DNA of 64,000 bases. It comes from Lachnospiraceae bacterium (GTDB taxonomy: Bacteria; Bacillota; Clostridia; Lachnospirales; Lachnospiraceae). The notes under the pieces are model-generated. The model ran no database searches. It was not told where the DNA came from and saw nothing but the letters and a program-made list of their open reading frames with translations. Positions 14,626 through 22,470 of the stretch are shown here, in pieces. The stretch lies in the NCBI GenBank assembly GCA_017411305.1, contig JAFQQI010000009.1, positions 62,001-126,000 on the forward strand, read 5' to 3'. Positions within the stretch are counted from its first letter, which is position 1. The number at the start of each line of letters is the position of its first letter. The position numbers and the translations under genes were made by a program.

Positions 14626-16736
14626 TGGTAGAAGAAAGATTTTTACTTGCTAAGGAGAGAATCCACGAAATAAAAAGAGAATTAGGTGTAAAAACAATTG
14701 CGGATGGTACTGACAGTGCCGTGGCATTGCTTCCGAAGGAGTTCCAAAGTTACTTTTCTAAGGTGGCGGATTTTATTCTGATGATAACGGATACCTACCG
14801 CTATGTGACGGAAGGAAGACTATATCTTGCACCCCTAGAGGAATTGCAGGAAAGAAACAGGGCATTGTATGAGGATGTTTTGCCGGAAAATTACGAAAGC
14901 AGCTTTGGCAATCCTGCTTATAGTGTATCCGTGCTGGGAGAGGAATACGGCAAATTGCTTTGTGTAGTGTATGCAGAGATGCGCAGCATGATTGCGTATG
15001 CTTACGAAAAGCAGCAGGAAGAACTGGCAATCCGTATGGAGTTGTTTTTGGAAATTTACGGATCCTTTCTTTGTGCCCTTACGGAGACAAAACAATTGCC
15101 GGCATATGAAGAAGTGAAGGAAATCTTTTACTTTTTTGTAAGTGACTATACTAGGGAAGCTTTTGTGAAAAAGTTAGATGCCATGGTAAATCCTAAGGCA
15201 GATTTTGCACTTAAAATTATCATGGAAAGCGATATAGAGAGTCCTGAGTATCTGTACTACTTTGGAGAATATATTACCGAAAATGAGCTAAAGACTTGGG
15301 AGCATCTAAAAGAACTGCCGGAAGAAACCATAGGACTGATGGCAGATACTTATACCGAAGGATATCGAATCGGGTTTGAGGTAGGAAATAAGGATATTAC
15401 CAAAAAGAAAACCGTAAATATCAGATATTGTCTCGGTTTTGAGCGGGTAATAAGAAAAGCGGTGCTTAATTTCGAGAAGATAGGCTTGAAACCGACTATC
15501 TATAGGGCTGCAGTAAGCCTGCTACAGGGGAAGGGACTTAACAGAATCGGCTATTATGGTGCAATCCCCAATAAACAGTATGATTTTGACCATAAGGATG
15601 ATCAGGCACTGTTTTTGGATAAACGCCTTGTACAGGTGCGTATGGAAGCATGGCAGGAAGCCTATGAAACCTACAAAAAGCAGGCAGCAGTATTTGGCGG
15701 TCCTGCGGTAGTAGAGGTATTCGGGGAAAGTCCTGCAGATTTAAAGGAAAAGAAAGAAGCCCTTCATTTATCCGAGAGTCAGCAGAAGCTTTCGGTAGAG
15801 TATATGGCAGCAGCCGGTGAATTACAAAACAAATATATAAAAGGAGAAGAGAGAAGCTTTACCATTATTGCTTTCCCCACTCCGGAGATTGGAGAGGATT
15901 ATAAACAAATTTTTGATGAGGTCATTAAAATTAACACCCTTGATTACGCCTTATATCAGCGGATACAGCAAAAGATAATTGATACCCTTGATTTAGGTAA
16001 GTATGTGATTGTGAAAGGAATGGGAGAGAACAAAACCAATCTCAAAATCATGTTGCATATCTTATCTGACCCGTCAAAACAGACAAATTTTGAAAATTGC
16101 GTGGCAGATGTAAATATTCCCGTAGGCGAAGTGTTTACTTCTCCTGTTCTCAAGGGAACGGAAGGAATATTGCATGTCAGCCGGGTATTTTTGAATGAAT
16201 TGGAATACAAGAATCTGAGCCTTCGGTTTGAAGATGGTATGATTCTGGAGTATGACTGTAGCAATTTTGAAAATGGGGAAGAGAATAAAAAGTATATCAG
16301 GGACAATGTACTGTTCCACCATGAAACCCTTCCGATCGGTGAGTTTGCCATCGGCACCAATACCACTGCTTATGTGGCAGGCAGAAAATACGGTATTGAA
16401 GATAAGCTTCCTATATTGATTGCTGAGAAAACCGGTCCTCATTTTGCAGTAGGGGATACCTGTTATTCTCATGCAGAAGAGGTTAAGGTCTATAATCCTG
16501 ACGGAAAAGAAATCATTGCAAGAGACAACGAATGTTCTTTAAGACGGAAAGAGGATTCTTCTAAGGCATACTTTAACTGCCATACAGACATTACCATTCC
16601 TTATGATGAACTGGGAGAGGTCAGTGTGGTAACAAAATCAGACGAAGTAATTACGATTATTGAGGAAGGCCGTTTCGTACTGCCGGGCTGCGAGGAACTG
16701 AACAGACCGTTAGATGAAATGATAAGAAAACCTTAA
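14625..16736 (+). CDS. Aminopeptidase of the M29 (AmpS/aminopeptidase T) family with N-terminal extension
   Basis: A 703-residue protein. The C-terminal half is an M29 metallo-aminopeptidase that removes N-terminal residues from peptides. The signature PVGEVFTSP (about residues 499-507) gives the first Glu ligand. IGEFAIGTN (about 571-579), TGPHFAVGDTCY (about 607-618) and FNCHTDI (about 648-654) give the remaining Glu, His, Tyr and His/Asp ligands. Classical M29 enzymes have about 410 residues, so the first 290 residues are an extra helical domain of unknown role. The upstream membrane protein gene overlaps it by one base. No signal peptide, so it is cytosolic. Confidence 0.85.
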   Translation: MVEERFLLAKERIHEIKRELGVKTIADGTDSAVALLPKEFQSYFSKVADFILMITDTYRYVTEGRLYLAPLEELQERNRALYEDVLPENYESSFGNPAYSVSVLGEEYGKLLCVVYAEMRSMIAYAYEKQQEELAIRMELFLEIYGSFLCALTETKQLPAYEEVKEIFYFFVSDYTREAFVKKLDAMVNPKADFALKIIMESDIESPEYLYYFGEYITENELKTWEHLKELPEETIGLMADTYTEGYRIGFEVGNKDITKKKTVNIRYCLGFERVIRKAVLNFEKIGLKPTIYRAAVSLLQGKGLNRIGYYGAIPNKQYDFDHKDDQALFLDKRLVQVRMEAWQEAYETYKKQAAVFGGPAVVEVFGESPADLKEKKEALHLSESQQKLSVEYMAAAGELQNKYIKGEERSFTIIAFPTPEIGEDYKQIFDEVIKINTLDYALYQRIQQKIIDTLDLGKYVIVKGMGENKTNLKIMLHILSDPSKQTNFENCVADVNIPVGEVFTSPVLKGTEGILHVSRVFLNELEYKNLSLRFEDGMILEYDCSNFENGEENKKYIRDNVLFHHETLPIGEFAIGTNTTAYVAGRKYGIEDKLPILIAEKTGPHFAVGDTCYSHAEEVKVYNPDGKEIIARDNECSLRRKEDSSKAYFNCHTDITIPYDELGEVSVVTKSDEVITIIEEGRFVLPGCEELNRPLDEMIRKP

Positions 16737-16757
16737 GGAAAGATATGAGAAATATGG

Positions 16758-16786
16758 TTGCAACAAACCGTAATTTTTAGTATGAT
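16758..16786 (+). promoter_or_regulatory. Promoter of the purE-purM-purN-purD unit
   Basis: TTGCAA (16758-16763), a 17-base spacer and TATGAT (16781-16786) lie 38 bases upstream of the purE start. The leader is short and shows no purine riboswitch fold. Confidence 0.6.
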
Positions 16787-16824
16787 GTTATAGGATAAGT
16801 CGAACAAAGCAAAGGAGAAAACAA

Positions 16825-17325
16825 ATGGCACAGGTTGGTATTGTAATGGGCAGTGATTCCGATATGCCGGTTATGGCAAAGGCTGCCGATATTTTAGAGG
16901 AACTTGGTATTTCATACGAAATGAAAATTATTTCCGCTCACAGAGAGCCGGATGTATTTTTTGAATATGCAAAGACAGCTGAGGAAAAAGGATTTAAGGT
17001 AATTATTGCAGGCGCAGGTATGGCAGCACATCTGCCGGGTATGTGTGCAGCAATTTTTCCCATGCCGGTAATCGGTATTCCTATGCACACAACTTCCTTA
17101 GGCGGAAGAGACTCCCTGTACTCTATTGTACAGATGCCTTCAGGGATTCCTGTTGCTACAGTGGCTATTAACGGCGGCATGAATGCAGGACTTCTTGCGG
17201 CAAAAATTTTAGCAACTTCAGATGCAGAGTTGCTGGGCAAATTAAAAGCCTACAGCCGGACTATGAAGGAAGCCGTTGAGAAAAAGGACGCCAAATTACA
17301 GGAAGTCGGATATAAGAATTATTAA
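16825..17325 (+). CDS. purE: 5-(carboxyamino)imidazole ribonucleotide mutase
   Basis: A 166-residue class I PurE, converting N5-CAIR to CAIR in purine synthesis. The motif GIVMGSDSDMPVM (residues 5-17) binds substrate phosphate, and SAHREPD (about 42-48) carries the catalytic His. The GAGMAAHLPGM segment (about 67-77) completes the active site. Length is normal for the family. AAAGGAGA precedes ATG 16825. It is the first gene of a purE-purM-purN-purD run with short gaps. The partner PurK is not in the window. Confidence 0.97.
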   Translation: MAQVGIVMGSDSDMPVMAKAADILEELGISYEMKIISAHREPDVFFEYAKTAEEKGFKVIIAGAGMAAHLPGMCAAIFPMPVIGIPMHTTSLGGRDSLYSIVQMPSGIPVATVAINGGMNAGLLAAKILATSDAELLGKLKAYSRTMKEAVEKKDAKLQEVGYKNY

Positions 17326-17355
17326 AATATTTTCATACAGCAAAGGAGAAACAAA

Positions 17356-18381
17356 ATGGATTACAAGAAATCTGGTGTAGATATCGAAGCAGGGTATAAG
17401 TCAGTAGAATTGATGAAGGAACATGTTAAGAAGACAATGAGACCTGAAGTGTTGGGCGGTCTTGGCGGTTTTTCCGGTGCATTTTCCCTTGCAAAGATTA
17501 AAGATATGGAGAATCCTACTTTAGTATCCGGTACAGACGGCTGCGGAACAAAAGTGAAATTAGCTTTTTTAATGGATAAGCATGACACGATCGGTATTGA
17601 CGCCGTTGCCATGTGTGTGAACGATATTGCATGTGCAGGCGGTGAACCGTTATTTTTCTTAGATTACATAGCATGCGGCAAAAATTACCCTGAAAAGATT
17701 GCAACGATTGTTAAGGGTGTGGCAGAAGGCTGCTTACAGTCCGGTTGTGCTTTAATTGGCGGAGAAACTGCAGAGCATCCCGGGCTTATGCCGGAGGATG
17801 AGTACGATTTGGCAGGATTTGCAGTTGGTGTAGTAGATGAAAAGGATATTATTACTGGTAAAGATCTTGCAGATGGTGATATTCTTATCGGAATGGCTTC
17901 TTCCGGTGTTCACAGTAATGGTTTTTCGCTGGTTCGTAAAGTATTCGAAATGACAAAGGAAAGTCTGGATACTTATTATGATGAACTTGGAACAACACTT
18001 GGTGAAGCACTGATTGCTCCGACCAGAATTTATGTGAAAGCATTAAAAGCCATCAAGGATGCCGGCGTTACCGTAAAGGCATGCAGCCATATTACCGGTG
18101 GCGGTTTCTATGAAAATATTCCAAGAATGCTTCCGGAAGGAATGCATGCGGTAGTACGCAAGGATTCCTATGAAGTTCCTGCTATTTTCAAATTATTACA
18201 GAAGACAGGCAATATTGCGGAAGAAATGATGTACAACACTTATAATATGGGACTTGGAATGATTGTTGCAGTATCTCCCGATAAAGCAGAAGCTGCTATG
18301 GAAGCAATTAAGTCGGCAGGTGATGTGCCTTATGTGGTAGGTGAAATCAAAGCAGGAGAAAAAGGAGTAACCTTATGTTAA
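17356..18381 (+). CDS. purM: Phosphoribosylformylglycinamidine cyclo-ligase (AIR synthetase)
   Basis: A 341-residue ATP-dependent enzyme that closes FGAM to AIR. Typical elements are [10 protein letters not shown] near residues 35-44, the [11 protein letters not shown] segment (about 61-71), GGETAEHPG (about 135-143) and the C-terminal [13 protein letters not shown] (about 245-257). The length is normal. CAAAGGAGA lies before ATG 17356, 30 bases after purE. The last seven bases overlap the start of purN, which indicates translational coupling. Confidence 0.97.
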   Translation: MDYKKSGVDIEAGYKSVELMKEHVKKTMRPEVLGGLGGFSGAFSLAKIKDMENPTLVSGTDGCGTKVKLAFLMDKHDTIGIDAVAMCVNDIACAGGEPLFFLDYIACGKNYPEKIATIVKGVAEGCLQSGCALIGGETAEHPGLMPEDEYDLAGFAVGVVDEKDIITGKDLADGDILIGMASSGVHSNGFSLVRKVFEMTKESLDTYYDELGTTLGEALIAPTRIYVKALKAIKDAGVTVKACSHITGGGFYENIPRMLPEGMHAVVRKDSYEVPAIFKLLQKTGNIAEEMMYNTYNMGLGMIVAVSPDKAEAAMEAIKSAGDVPYVVGEIKAGEKGVTLC

Positions 18382-18968
18382 ACATCGTAGTATGTGTATC
18401 CGGTGGCGGAACCAACCTACAGGCAATTATTGACGGTATTAGTGCAGGAACTATTCGCAATACACGGATAGTCGGTGTAATCAGTAATAATGCAGGCGCG
18501 TATGCCTTAAAGCGAGCTGAGCAGAACGATATACCGGGCTTTTGTATTTCTCCCAAGAATTATGAAAGCAGAGCAGACTTCAATCAGGCCTTAATGGATA
18601 AGCTTGCGCAGCTGAATCCTGATTTGATTGTTCTTGCGGGATTTTTGGTAATTTTGCCCCAGCAGATGATTGCAACCTACAGAGACAAAATTATTAATAT
18701 TCATCCGTCTTTGATTCCTTCCTTTTGCGGTACCGGCTATTACGGCCTTAAGGTACATGAGGAAGCACTAAAGAGAGGCGTAAAAGTAACCGGTGCAACG
18801 GTTCATTATGTGGATGAAGGGACCGATACCGGCAAGATTATTTTCCAAAAAGCAGTAGAGGTGCTTGAAGGAGATACACCGGAAGTATTACAAAAAAGAG
18901 TTATGGAGCAGGCAGAATGGATTATTTTGCCTAAGGCCATTGACGAAATTGCTATGAAAGAAAATTAA
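18375..18968 (+). CDS. purN: Phosphoribosylglycinamide formyltransferase, folate-dependent
   Basis: A 197-residue GAR transformylase using 10-formyltetrahydrofolate. The N-terminal [13 protein letters not shown] (residues 5-17) binds the phosphate of GAR. The catalytic [10 protein letters not shown] (about 106-115) and [13 protein letters not shown] (about 137-149) motifs carry the catalytic Asn, His and Asp. The start ATG 18375 overlaps the end of purM and is preceded by AAAAGGAG within purM. Confidence 0.96.
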   Translation: MLNIVVCVSGGGTNLQAIIDGISAGTIRNTRIVGVISNNAGAYALKRAEQNDIPGFCISPKNYESRADFNQALMDKLAQLNPDLIVLAGFLVILPQQMIATYRDKIINIHPSLIPSFCGTGYYGLKVHEEALKRGVKVTGATVHYVDEGTDTGKIIFQKAVEVLEGDTPEVLQKRVMEQAEWIILPKAIDEIAMKEN

Positions 18969-18982
18969 AAGAGGAAGAAAGC

Positions 18983-20254
18983 ATGAAAGTATTAATCGTA
19001 GGAAGCGGCGGCAGAGAACATGCTATTGCAAGCAGTGTTGCCAAAAGTGATAAAGTAGATAAAATTTATTGTGCTCCCGGTAATGCGGGAATCGGTATGA
19101 TTGCAGAATGTGTACCCATCGGAGCCATGGAATTTGATAAGCTTGTGGCATTTGCTAAGGAAAAAGAAATTGATCTTACCATTGTAGGTATGGATGACCC
19201 TCTGGTAGGAGGACTGATCGATGAACTGGAAGCAGCAGGACTTCGTGCTTTCGGTCCCCGCAAAAACGCAGCAATCTTAGAGGGAAGCAAGGCTTTTTCT
19301 AAGGATTTGATGAAAAAGTACAATATTCCTACCGCAGCCTATGAGAATTTTACGGATGCAGATGAAGCAATTGCATATTTGGAACAGGCAGATTTCCCTA
19401 TTGTGCTCAAAGCTGACGGTTTGGCACTTGGAAAAGGTGTGCTGATTTGCCAGAATTTAGAAGAGGCTAAGGAAGGCGTTAAGAGCATTATGCTGGATAA
19501 GCAGTTCGGCAGTGCAGGAAATACATTAGTTATCGAAGAGTTTATGACAGGAAGAGAAGTATCTGTTCTTTCTTATGTGGACGGAAAGACGATTAAGACC
19601 ATGACTTCCGCGCAGGATCATAAGAGAGCGGGAGATGGAGACACCGGTTTAAATACCGGAGGTATGGGAACCTTTTCTCCCAGTCCGTTCTACACCAAAG
19701 AAGTAGATGAATTTTGTCAGAAATATATTTATCAGCCTACTGTGGATGCAATGGCTGCAGAGGGCAGAGAGTTTAAAGGAATTATTTTCTTTGGTCTGAT
19801 GCTGACAGAAAAGGGGCCTAAGGTGCTGGAATATAATGCCAGATTCGGTGATCCGGAGGCACAGGTAGTACTTCCGCGTATGAAGAATGATATTATTGAA
19901 GTGCTGGAAGCCTGCATTGACGGAACGCTTGATGAAGTTGATTTACAGTTTGAAGATAATGCGGCAGTATGTGTAGTACTTGCATCTGACGGTTATCCCG
20001 TTAAATACGAGAAAGGGTTCGTAATTGAAGGTCTTGATAAGTTTGAAGGACAGGACTCCTATTTCTGTTTCCATGCAGGAACCAAAAAGACAGAAGAAGG
20101 TATTGTGACAAACGGCGGACGTGTACTTGGTATTACGGCAAAAGGGGCTGACTTGAAGCAGGCTCGTGCCAATGCATATGCAGCGACGAAATGGGTGACA
20201 TTTGAAAATAAGTATATGCGTAATGATATAGGTAAGGCAATTGATGAAGCATAA
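18983..20254 (+). CDS. purD: Phosphoribosylamine--glycine ligase (GARS)
   Basis: A 423-residue ATP-grasp enzyme that makes GAR from phosphoribosylamine and glycine. GSGGREHAI (residues 7-15) is the N-terminal signature. PIVLKADGLALGKGV (about 138-152) and the NTGGMGTFSPSP segment (about 225-236) form the ATP-grasp core. RFGDPEAQ (about 288-295) is the metal-binding motif. AAGAGGAAGAA precedes ATG 18983. The last gene of the purine run; a zinc-ribbon protein gene follows after 18 bases. Confidence 0.97.
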   Translation: MKVLIVGSGGREHAIASSVAKSDKVDKIYCAPGNAGIGMIAECVPIGAMEFDKLVAFAKEKEIDLTIVGMDDPLVGGLIDELEAAGLRAFGPRKNAAILEGSKAFSKDLMKKYNIPTAAYENFTDADEAIAYLEQADFPIVLKADGLALGKGVLICQNLEEAKEGVKSIMLDKQFGSAGNTLVIEEFMTGREVSVLSYVDGKTIKTMTSAQDHKRAGDGDTGLNTGGMGTFSPSPFYTKEVDEFCQKYIYQPTVDAMAAEGREFKGIIFFGLMLTEKGPKVLEYNARFGDPEAQVVLPRMKNDIIEVLEACIDGTLDEVDLQFEDNAAVCVVLASDGYPVKYEKGFVIEGLDKFEGQDSYFCFHAGTKKTEEGIVTNGGRVLGITAKGADLKQARANAYAATKWVTFENKYMRNDIGKAIDEA

Positions 20255-20272
20255 TGACAGGAGGTCGAAGCC

Positions 20273-20737
20273 TTGACCAGAATGATGAAAAAACTAGTAA
20301 TGGATGAATTACATCGTCCTACCTTTTGCCGTGAATGCGAAGGCATAATGGTGTATAAAGGGATAGGAGAATATCAGTGTGAAGACTGTGGTGAGTTTGC
20401 CTATGATGATTATGGGAAAGTCCGTAATTATCTGGAGAAGCACAGAGGTGCTAATGTGGCAGAAATTTCTGATGCCACAGATGTTTCACACAAGTCTATC
20501 CGGGATATGATTAAGGAAAAAAGATTTGAAGTAATCGATAACAGAGGCGGTTACCTTCGCTGCGAAAAGTGTGGTGTTAATATTAACACCGGAAGGTACT
20601 GTAGAGAATGTGAGATTGAGTATCACAGACAAGTAGAAGCAGAGGCCCGTCTGAAACGAACCTCTTCCCTTGGCGGCGGAAAAGCCGGCGGTACAAAGGG
20701 TGATGAAGGTAGCAAACGTTTTACAAGAGAAAGGTAA
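20273..20737 (+). CDS. YvyF-like flagellar operon protein with zinc ribbons and helix-turn-helix
   Basis: A 154-residue protein. It begins with one four-cysteine zinc ribbon (CREC...CEDCGEF, about residues 18-40). A helix-turn-helix follows (VAEISDATDVSHKSIRDMI, about 62-80), then a second ribbon with the CEKCG and CREC pairs (about 101-120), and a basic Ser/Gly tail. This layout matches the TIGR03826/YvyF group linked to flagellar gene clusters. The start is TTG 20273, seven bases after AGGAGGT (20259-20265). The ATG at 20282 would be 16 bases away, which is too far. Its place right after purD, not in a flagellar operon, is notable. A regulatory or assembly role is inferred. Confidence 0.75.
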   Translation: MTRMMKKLVMDELHRPTFCRECEGIMVYKGIGEYQCEDCGEFAYDDYGKVRNYLEKHRGANVAEISDATDVSHKSIRDMIKEKRFEVIDNRGGYLRCEKCGVNINTGRYCRECEIEYHRQVEAEARLKRTSSLGGGKAGGTKGDEGSKRFTRER

Positions 20738-20751
20738 AAGGAGAAGTAACC

Positions 20752-22023
20752 ATGAGAAAATTTCTGTTTCAGAAGAACATCCTGATGAGAAGTATGCTGG
20801 GAATGATGGCATGTGTTATGTTCTTTATGTTCAGTGGTTTTGTCAGTGAAGCGGCTGAAGGAAAGGTGACAGCTAACACAGCTAAGATTAGGAAGGAAGC
20901 CAATACAGACAGTGAAGTTGTAGGTAGCACTTCTAAGGGAAAAACAGTAGATATTGTAGGTGCGGAAAAAGACAGTTCCGGTATGGTATGGTATAAAGTA
21001 CCTAACGGGAATAATACTTACGGATATATCAGAAGTGATTTGGTAGAGACTTCAGACACTATTGAAGTTACTCAGCAGGCTTCTTCCGATTCTTCATCCG
21101 AAACCGCAAATAAACCGGATCCTACGGTGCCTACTTCTATTGGTGAGCAGCAGGCAACCGTTGCCCAGTCCAGCGTCAGAGTACGTGCCGGTGCATCGAC
21201 AGAGCATGATGCCGTAGGTTCTTTGACAGAAGGAACAGAAATCACATTAATCGGTGAGGCAAACGACAGTGCAGGTAATAAGTGGTATCAAATCAGATGC
21301 GACAGTAAGAATATGGAAGGCTACATCCGTTCTGACTTAATCACCATCGGAGGTGGGGAAGAAAGCACTGAAGGTGAAAATGAGGGTGGTGAAACTGCAG
21401 AAGGTGAGAACCCGGAAGGTGAAGCAGCTGAAGGGGAAGGAGAAGAAGTGGCTCCCGTTGAACCGGCTGAACCGGCCGAGCCTGAACATAATGATTATGA
21501 AATAGTATATAACGAAGACCAGTACTGGCTTTATAATAATCTGGACAGCACTATGATGAAAGTAGAGGATTTACTGGATGTAGTTAATACAGCTAATGAG
21601 AATAATGAAACATTACAAAATCAGATTAAGAGCAATAAAATCATTGTAGTGATTCTGGCAGTAATTATTGTAATATTAGTAGTGGCAGTTACCATTCTTA
21701 TCTTTAAACTAAGAGATCTCTATTATGGAGATTATGAAGAGGAAGAGGAGGAAGACGAGGAAGAACCTGTTCCTGTCAGAAAGAAGCAGAAAAGACCGGT
21801 AGAGGAAGAAGAACCTGCTCCGGTAAAAAAGAAACGTCCGGCTGCCGAAAGCATAGAACAGAAAGAACGACCTGCTAAAGCAAAACCGGCACAAAGTGAA
21901 TTACAGGCAGCAGAGAAAAGACAGCCTGAAAAGAAGTCTACACCCAGAAAAGCACAGAATTTCCTACTGGATGATGATGAATTCGAGTTTGAATTTTTAA
22001 ATATGGATGATAAAGATTTATAA
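20752..22023 (+). CDS. Membrane-anchored protein with two SH3b domains
   Basis: A 423-residue protein. A signal peptide covers about residues 1-36. Two bacterial SH3 domains follow (about 38-100 and 136-200), each with the WYKV/WYQI and GYIRSDL elements. Such domains usually bind cell-wall peptides. A Glu/Gly-rich acidic linker (about 200-250) leads to a transmembrane helix (about 296-320), and the C-terminal 100 residues are strongly charged (Glu, Lys, Pro). The predicted topology is SH3 domains outside and the charged tail inside. It could report on the cell wall. AAAAGGAG precedes ATG 20752, 14 bases after the previous gene. Confidence 0.85.
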   Translation: MRKFLFQKNILMRSMLGMMACVMFFMFSGFVSEAAEGKVTANTAKIRKEANTDSEVVGSTSKGKTVDIVGAEKDSSGMVWYKVPNGNNTYGYIRSDLVETSDTIEVTQQASSDSSSETANKPDPTVPTSIGEQQATVAQSSVRVRAGASTEHDAVGSLTEGTEITLIGEANDSAGNKWYQIRCDSKNMEGYIRSDLITIGGGEESTEGENEGGETAEGENPEGEAAEGEGEEVAPVEPAEPAEPEHNDYEIVYNEDQYWLYNNLDSTMMKVEDLLDVVNTANENNETLQNQIKSNKIIVVILAVIIVILVVAVTILIFKLRDLYYGDYEEEEEEDEEEPVPVRKKQKRPVEEEEPAPVKKKRPAAESIEQKERPAKAKPAQSELQAAEKRQPEKKSTPRKAQNFLLDDDEFEFEFLNMDDKDL

Positions 22024-22094
22024 GTAACGATGAGGGATAAGAGGGATAGCGGTGCTATTCCTCTTTATCGCAAAAAGGATAGTAAGAGGAAAGC

Positions 22095-22466
22095 ATGATA
22101 ATAGAAATAGATTTTAACAGCGAAGAAGCTCTTTATATACAGCTGCGTAATCAGATTATTATGGGAATTGCTACGGCAAAGTACCAAGAAGGAGATTCCC
22201 TGCCGTCGGTCAGGTCACTGGCAGAAGAAATCGGCATTAACATGCATACGGTAAACAAGGCATATGCAGTGCTGAAACAGGAAGGGATGCTGACTTTGGA
22301 CAGAAGAAAAGGTGCTGTAATTTCTTTAAACAGTGACAAACTGCGGGCCCTTGCAGAAACAGAGCAGGAGCTGCGCATTCCCTTAGCAAAGGCATTTTGT
22401 AAAGGACTTTCCAAAGAAGAGATTCATGCAGTTGTTGACGAAATTTATGAAGGCTATGGAGGATGA
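22095..22466 (+). CDS. GntR family regulator, YtrA subfamily
   Basis: A 123-residue regulator. The winged helix-turn-helix occupies about residues 10-75 (LYIQLRNQIIMGI, SLPSVRSLAEEIGINMHTVN). The C-terminal part is only about 45 residues, too short for a sugar or metabolite domain, which fits the YtrA type. These proteins usually control neighbouring genes. The stop is four bases before the start of clpC, so it is probably in one operon and may control it. GAGGAAAGC precedes ATG 22095. Confidence 0.85.
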   Translation: MIIEIDFNSEEALYIQLRNQIIMGIATAKYQEGDSLPSVRSLAEEIGINMHTVNKAYAVLKQEGMLTLDRRKGAVISLNSDKLRALAETEQELRIPLAKAFCKGLSKEEIHAVVDEIYEGYGG

Positions 22467-22470
22467 TACT

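Noticed and set aside
16787..16824. Purine riboswitch before purE
   Set aside because: The leader is under 40 bases and lacks the three-stem purine aptamer.
22426..22470. Extended ClpC start
   Set aside because: It overlaps the GntR gene; the strong ribosome site serves ATG 22471.
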